A stretch of DNA of 26,630 bases. Source: an uncultured Anaerococcus sp. (GTDB lineage Bacteria > Bacillota > Clostridia > Tissierellales > Peptoniphilaceae). Below are positions 23,404-26,630 of the stretch, piece by piece. Location of the stretch: the NCBI RefSeq assembly GCF_943912825.1, contig NZ_CALTUX010000028.1:1-26630 (forward strand). Direction: 5' to 3'. The translations under genes were made by a program, and so were the position numbers. Every line of letters begins with the position of its first letter. Position 1 is the first letter of the stretch. The notes beneath the pieces are model-generated. The model was not told the origin of the DNA, made no database searches, and was given only the letters and a program-made list of their open reading frames with translations.

Positions 23404-23586
23404 ATGGCTAAGAAAAAAGATTCTTTCTTTAGTGGAGTCATTAAAGAATACAAAAAGATCCAATGGCCTACATTAAAGACTACCATTGAGTATGCTTTAA
23501 TAGTAATAGCTATTAGTGCTGTAACAGCAGTATCTATTTGGATCCTTGATAAGGTCTTCCATTTCCTACTTTCATTTATAATGTAG
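23404..23586 (+). CDS. secE: Preprotein translocase subunit SecE
   Basis: A 60-residue protein with the short Gram-positive form: an amphipathic N-terminal helix (FFSGVIKEYKKIQWPTLKTT) and one membrane segment (about residues 29-50). SecE clamps the SecY channel. It follows rpmG by 8 bases and precedes nusG, the standard order. Confidence 0.95.
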   Translation: MAKKKDSFFSGVIKEYKKIQWPTLKTTIEYALIVIAISAVTAVSIWILDKVFHFLLSFIM

Positions 23587-23593
23587 GTGAATG

Positions 23594-24181
23594 ATGACTG
23601 ATTCTTTAAATTTTGACGAAAATATCAAAGAAGAAGAAAACAAGACAGAACTTACAGAAGCAGAAAAAAATGCAAAATGGTATGTGGTTCACACCTATAC
23701 TGGATATGAAAATAGAGTCTCTGATAAGATTCAGATGATGATAGATAATGAACAAAATCCAGATATTATAGATGTAACTGTACCAACTGAAGAATATGTC
23801 GAAGTAAAAAATAACGACAAAAAAGTCAAAACTAGAAAGCTATTTCCAGGCTATGTAATGGTCAAAATGAATATTACCAATAAGTCTTGGTATATAATAA
23901 GAAATACCCAAGGGGTAACAGGTTTTGTTGGACCAGATGGTGATCCAGTAGCTCTAACACCAGCTGAAGTAAGAAAGTTTGGTGTAAAAGAGAAAGAACC
24001 AGTCCTTAATATTAATGTAAATGTAGGTGATAGTGTAAATATTATAGCCGGACCATTTAAAGATTTCGTAGCAAAAATTGAAGAAATCGACAAGCAAAAG
24101 GGTACTATCAAGGCTTACGTAGATATGTTTGGCCGTGATACATTAATAGACTTAGAATATAGCGATATAGAAGAAATTTAG
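23594..24181 (+). CDS. nusG: Transcription termination/antitermination protein NusG
   Basis: A 195-residue NusG. The NGN domain starts at KWYVVHTYTGYENRVSDKIQ and contains RKLFPGYVMVKM and RNTQGVTGFVG. The C-terminal KOW domain includes VGDSVNIIAGPFKDFVAKIE. It couples RNA polymerase to Rho, NusE or the ribosome. ATG 23594 is better spaced from AGGTGA (23585-23590) than the adjacent in-frame ATG at 23591; the two differ by one residue. Confidence 0.95.
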   Translation: MTDSLNFDENIKEEENKTELTEAEKNAKWYVVHTYTGYENRVSDKIQMMIDNEQNPDIIDVTVPTEEYVEVKNNDKKVKTRKLFPGYVMVKMNITNKSWYIIRNTQGVTGFVGPDGDPVALTPAEVRKFGVKEKEPVLNINVNVGDSVNIIAGPFKDFVAKIEEIDKQKGTIKAYVDMFGRDTLIDLEYSDIEEI

Positions 24182-24195
24182 TACTGTCTAAATAA

Positions 24196-24221
24196 GTGGG
24201 AGGGGAAACCCGAATCACCAC
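24196..24221 (+). promoter_or_regulatory. Stem-loop before the rplK ribosome-binding site
   Basis: GTGG (24196-24199) pairs with CCAC (24218-24221), with an inner GGG-AAA-CCC hairpin. AAGGAGG follows at once. The same layout occurs before rplA, so it may be a translational control site, possibly for L1 or L11. Confidence 0.5.
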
Positions 24222-24233
24222 AAGGAGGTAAAA

Positions 24234-24662
24234 ATGGCAGAAAAAGATATACAAGCGATAGTAAAATTACAAGTACCAGCAGGAGCAGCTTCTCCTGCAC
24301 CACCAGTAGGTACCGCACTAGGACCTCACGGAATTAACATCATGGAGTTCGTTCAAGCATTTAATGCTAAGACAGCTGACCAAGCAGGAATGATAATACC
24401 GGTAGAAATGACTATTTATACGGATAGAACATTTAAATTTATAACAAAAACACCACCAGCACCAGTATTAATCAAGAAAGCAATAAATCTTGCTAAGGGT
24501 TCTGGAGAACCAAACAAAAAGAAAGTTGGATCAATCAAGAGAAGCCAACTTGAAGAAATTGCTAAAACAAAGATGGAAGATCTTAACGCTGCAAGCCTAG
24601 AAGCTGCAGTAAGCATGATAGCAGGAACAGCAAGAAGTATGGGAGTCACTGTAGAAGATTAG
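24234..24662 (+). CDS. rplK: 50S ribosomal protein L11
   Basis: A 142-residue L11, with VKLQVPAGAASPAPPVGTAL and GPHGINIMEFVQAFNAKT in the N-terminal domain and the RNA-binding C-terminal domain with the GTARSMGVTVE ending. It forms the GTPase-associated centre with L10 and L7/L12. AAGGAGG precedes the ATG. Codon use is strongly biased, as in its neighbours. Confidence 0.98.
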   Translation: MAEKDIQAIVKLQVPAGAASPAPPVGTALGPHGINIMEFVQAFNAKTADQAGMIIPVEMTIYTDRTFKFITKTPPAPVLIKKAINLAKGSGEPNKKKVGSIKRSQLEEIAKTKMEDLNAASLEAAVSMIAGTARSMGVTVED

Positions 24663-24687
24663 TGGGAGAGATTAACTCGTTTACCAC
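24662..24687 (+). promoter_or_regulatory. Stem-loop before the rplA ribosome-binding site
   Basis: GTGG (24662-24665) pairs with CCAC (24684-24687), with an inner GAG-ATTAA-CTC hairpin, and AGGAGG follows. Its first base is the last base of the rplK stop codon. It repeats the architecture seen before rplK. Confidence 0.5.
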
Positions 24688-24699
24688 AGGAGGAATTAA

Positions 24700-25410
24700 A
24701 TGGCTAAAAGAGGAAAAAAATATTTAGAATCAAAGGCATCTTATGATTCTACAAAAGAATACGAACTAAATGAAGCGATAGAAATAGTAGAGAAAACAGC
24801 AAAGGCAAACTTTGATGAAACAGTAGAATTACACTTTAAGCTCGGTGTTGACAGCCGTCACGCTGACCAACAAGTAAGAGGAACTGTAATCCTACCACAC
24901 GGTACTGGTAAAGTTCAAAGAGTACTTGCATTTGTAAAAGATGATAGAATAGACGAAGCTCTATCAGCTGGAGCAGACTTTGCAGGTAATGAAGAATATG
25001 CTGAAAAAATCCAAAAAGATGGTTGGTTAGATTTTGATGTAGTAATAGCTACACCAGACATGATGGCAACAGTAGGTAGACTAGGTAGAGTACTAGGACC
25101 TCAAGGTCTAATGCCAAACCCAAAAACAGGTACAGTAACAAACGATGTAGCACAAGCTATCGCTGACATCAAAGCAGGTAAGGTAGAATACAGAACAGAC
25201 AAAGCTAACCTTATCCACGTGCCAACAGGTAAAGTATCATTTGGTGCTGAAAAACTTGCTGAAAACATCAGAGCTTTAATTTCAGAAGTAGTAAAAGCAA
25301 GACCAGCAGCAGCAAAAGGTAAATATATCAGATCAATCACCGTATCATCAACAATGGGTCCTGGTGTAAAACTAAACCCAGCAAAAGCTGCAGAATTAGT
25401 TGAAAAATAA
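24700..25410 (+). CDS. rplA: 50S ribosomal protein L1
   Basis: A 236-residue L1 with MAKRGKKYLESKASYDSTKE, TVILPHGTGKVQRVLAF, ATPDMMATVGRLGRVLGPQG-LMPNPKTGTV and SSTMGPGVKLNPAKAAEL. L1 forms the mobile stalk of the 50S subunit and in many bacteria represses its own operon by binding a leader that mimics its rRNA site. It is co-transcribed with rplK. Confidence 0.98.
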   Translation: MAKRGKKYLESKASYDSTKEYELNEAIEIVEKTAKANFDETVELHFKLGVDSRHADQQVRGTVILPHGTGKVQRVLAFVKDDRIDEALSAGADFAGNEEYAEKIQKDGWLDFDVVIATPDMMATVGRLGRVLGPQGLMPNPKTGTVTNDVAQAIADIKAGKVEYRTDKANLIHVPTGKVSFGAEKLAENIRALISEVVKARPAAAKGKYIRSITVSSTMGPGVKLNPAKAAELVEK

Positions 25411-25439
25411 TTTGCATTTTTTGAAATTGGTGATATAAT
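25411..25439 (+). promoter_or_regulatory. Predicted promoter of rplJ-rplL
   Basis: TGATATAAT (25431-25439) is an extended -10 box, with a weak TTTGCA (25411-25416) 17 bases upstream. It starts directly after the rplA stop codon. Confidence 0.6.
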
Positions 25440-25449
25440 ATAACAGTCA

Positions 25450-25571
25450 AATAAACAGGCTACCAAAGACTACGCAGACAGTGATGTTTAATAATTGCGT
25501 ATAGGTGGGAAAATTACACATATCCCCACCGGTATGGGCATTTTGAGATGCCTAATATTAGTGGGGTTTTT
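25450..25571 (+). ncRNA. L10 leader (autoregulatory attenuator)
   Basis: The string AGGCTACCAAAGACTACGCA followed by GACAG is typical of the L10(L12)4-binding leader. Downstream GGTGGG (25504-25509) can pair with CCCACC (25525-25530). Alternatively CCCCAC (25524-25529) pairs with GTGGGG (25561-25566) followed by five T, enclosing GGCAT/ATGCC (25537-25541 with 25548-25552). The two structures exclude each other, as expected for antiterminator and terminator. Confidence 0.88.
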
Positions 25572-25604
25572 ATATACCTACCATTAGCCTTAGGAGGTGA
25601 AAAA

Positions 25605-26153
25605 GTGAGCGAAAAAGCTATAGCAGCTAAACAGCTAGTAGTTGATGAAATCAAAGGAAAAATCGAAAATGCTAAATCAGTAACATTAGTAGGTTTTGAC
25701 CGTATGGACGTTAAGGAAATCACAGATCTTCGTAACAAGTTCAGAGAAAAAGATACTGAATACAAAGTTTACAAGAACACAATGATGAGATTTGCTTTTG
25801 AAGAACTTGGTTATACAGAATTAATCGAAGACCTAAAGGGATCAAACGCACTAATCTTCTCAAACACAGAATTAGTTGACGGACCAAAGATAGCAGTTGA
25901 CTACAGAAAAGAAAATGACGAAAACGCAGAAAAGCTAACACTAAAATCAGGTATAGTTGAAGGAAACTACCAAAATAGCGAACAAATGATGGCAATAGCT
26001 ACATTACCAGGAACAGAAGTACTTCACTCAATGCTTGCAAATGTATTACAAGCACCTATTAGAACTCTTGCTGGAGATCTTAATAACACTATATCTAAAC
26101 TTGCTATTGCTCTTAATGAAGTGGCAAGCAAAAAAGAAAACGAAGCAGCATAA
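25605..26153 (+). CDS. rplJ: 50S ribosomal protein L10
   Basis: A 182-residue L10, base of the L7/L12 stalk and repressor of its own leader. It contains KAIAAKQLVVDEIKGKIENA, the FREKDTEYKVYKNTMMRFA helix and a C-terminal L12-binding helix. I chose GTG 25605 because AGGAGGTGA lies just upstream; an in-frame ATG at 25548 falls inside the attenuator stem and has no ribosome-binding site. Confidence 0.96.
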   Translation: MSEKAIAAKQLVVDEIKGKIENAKSVTLVGFDRMDVKEITDLRNKFREKDTEYKVYKNTMMRFAFEELGYTELIEDLKGSNALIFSNTELVDGPKIAVDYRKENDENAEKLTLKSGIVEGNYQNSEQMMAIATLPGTEVLHSMLANVLQAPIRTLAGDLNNTISKLAIALNEVASKKENEAA

Positions 26154-26181
26154 TAAAATATAATTTAAGGAGAATATAAAA

Positions 26182-26565
26182 ATGGCATCAGAAAAAGTAA
26201 CAAACCTATTAGAAGAAATCAAAAATCTTACAGTTCTTGAACTTTCAGAACTAGTTAAAGCAATCGAAGAAGAATTTGACGTATCTGCACAAGCAGCAGT
26301 AGCAGTAGCAGCTCCAGCAGCAGGCGGAGCAGCTGGTGAAGCAGCAGCAGAAAAAACAGAATTCGACGTAGTTCTTAAATCAGCTGGACAATCAAAAATC
26401 AACGTAATCAAAGTTGTTAAAGATGTAGCTGGTCTTGGACTAAAAGAAGCTAAAGCACTTGTAGACGGTGCTCCAGGAAACGTACTTGAAGGCGTAGCTA
26501 AAGATAAGGCTGAAGAAGTTAAAGCAGCTCTAGAAGAAGCAGGCGCTGAAGTAGAATTAGCTTAA
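26182..26565 (+). CDS. rplL: 50S ribosomal protein L7/L12
   Basis: A 127-residue L7/L12. An N-terminal dimerisation helix (SEKVTNLLEEIKNLTVLELS) is followed by an Ala/Gly-rich hinge and a C-terminal factor-binding domain (KINVIKVVKDVAGLGLKEAK, then LVDGAPGNVLEG). TAAGGAG precedes the ATG. Four copies bind each L10. It is the last gene in the window. Confidence 0.98.
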   Translation: MASEKVTNLLEEIKNLTVLELSELVKAIEEEFDVSAQAAVAVAAPAAGGAAGEAAAEKTEFDVVLKSAGQSKINVIKVVKDVAGLGLKEAKALVDGAPGNVLEGVAKDKAEEVKAALEEAGAEVELA

Positions 26566-26580
26566 TTAAATAAATAATCA

Positions 26581-26605
26581 AAACTACCAGCTTAGCTGGT
26601 AGTTT
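26581..26605 (+). terminator. Terminator-like stem-loop after rplL
   Basis: A perfect 11-bp inverted repeat with a 3-base loop (26581-26591 and 26595-26605). The 3' arm ends in TTT but no longer T-tract follows, so termination may be partial. Confidence 0.65.
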
Positions 26606-26610
26606 GCACA

Positions 26611-26625
26611 GCGCCTATAAGGCGC
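26611..26625. repeat. Second short stem-loop after rplL
   Basis: GCGCC (26611-26615) and GGCGC (26621-26625) flank TATAA. It is unusually GC-rich for this genome and sits at the window edge, so its context cannot be seen. Confidence 0.55.
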
Positions 26626-26630
26626 GAATA

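Noticed and set aside
25548..25604. An upstream ATG for rplJ
   Set aside because: It is inside the stem of the L10 leader terminator; GTG 25605 follows AGGAGGTGA and gives the normal L10 start.
1..26630. tRNA or rRNA genes
   Set aside because: I looked for cloverleaf-like arms and T-loop strings in the intergenic gaps, including the rpmG-secE region where a tRNA sometimes lies, and saw none.

Overview
The window reads as chromosomal DNA of a low-GC, Gram-positive anaerobe. The strong use of AGA/AGG and ATA codons, the Clostridia-type housekeeping gene order and the sequence flavour fit the anaerobic cocci (Tissierellia/Peptoniphilaceae, perhaps Anaerococcus). The taxon is an inference; no 16S gene or other decisive marker is present. 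I see no tRNA, rRNA, CRISPR array or intact transposase gene.

Layout. (1) 1-889 is gene-free. It begins with the 3' part of a group II intron that has lost its reverse transcriptase reading frame, followed by four tandem copies of a ~147-bp unit that folds into two hairpins with invariant loops and covarying stems, then the terminator of rpsT. (2) 890-3690 holds rpsT (minus), diverging from lepB and lepA. (3) 3704-6152 interrupts the usual lepA-hemW junction: a 174-bp foldback element that ends inside an anti-sigma gene, an ECF sigma/anti-sigma pair on the minus strand, and a GNAT-cupin fusion gene. (4) 6145-13867 is the heat-shock/translation cluster hemW, CIRCE, hrcA, grpE, dnaK, dnaJ, mtaB, a HIT protein gene and rpsU. 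(5) 13957-15681 on the minus strand holds a trmN6-like methyltransferase, rsmI and a frameshifted small membrane-protein gene. (6) 15729-19898 is an FMN-riboswitch-controlled riboflavin operon, ribD-ribE-ribBA-ribH, ending in a translationally coupled HAD phosphatase. (7) 19977-21401 is an aldehyde dehydrogenase gene on the minus strand. (8) 21500-23165 holds glmM and an unrecognised 107-residue protein. (9) 23171-26565 is the rpmG-secE-nusG-rplK-rplA-[L10 leader]-rplJ-rplL ribosomal/transcription block, with two stem-loops after rplL at the window end.

How the genes work together. HrcA with its CIRCE operator should control hrcA-grpE-dnaK. DnaJ has its own promoter followed by a short stem-loop that could attenuate it. 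The riboflavin operon encodes RibD, RibE, RibBA and RibH, and its HAD protein is a natural candidate for the dephosphorylation step that is usually encoded elsewhere. The ribosomal block carries the expected L10 leader attenuator plus two similar GTGG...CCAC hairpins immediately before the rplK and rplA ribosome-binding sites.

The points most worth a second look are the covarying tandem hairpin array, the foldback element that supplies the C-terminus of the anti-sigma factor, the riboflavin-operon HAD phosphatase, the GNAT-cupin fusion, the apparently leaderless methyltransferase mRNA and the single-base frameshift behind rsmI.
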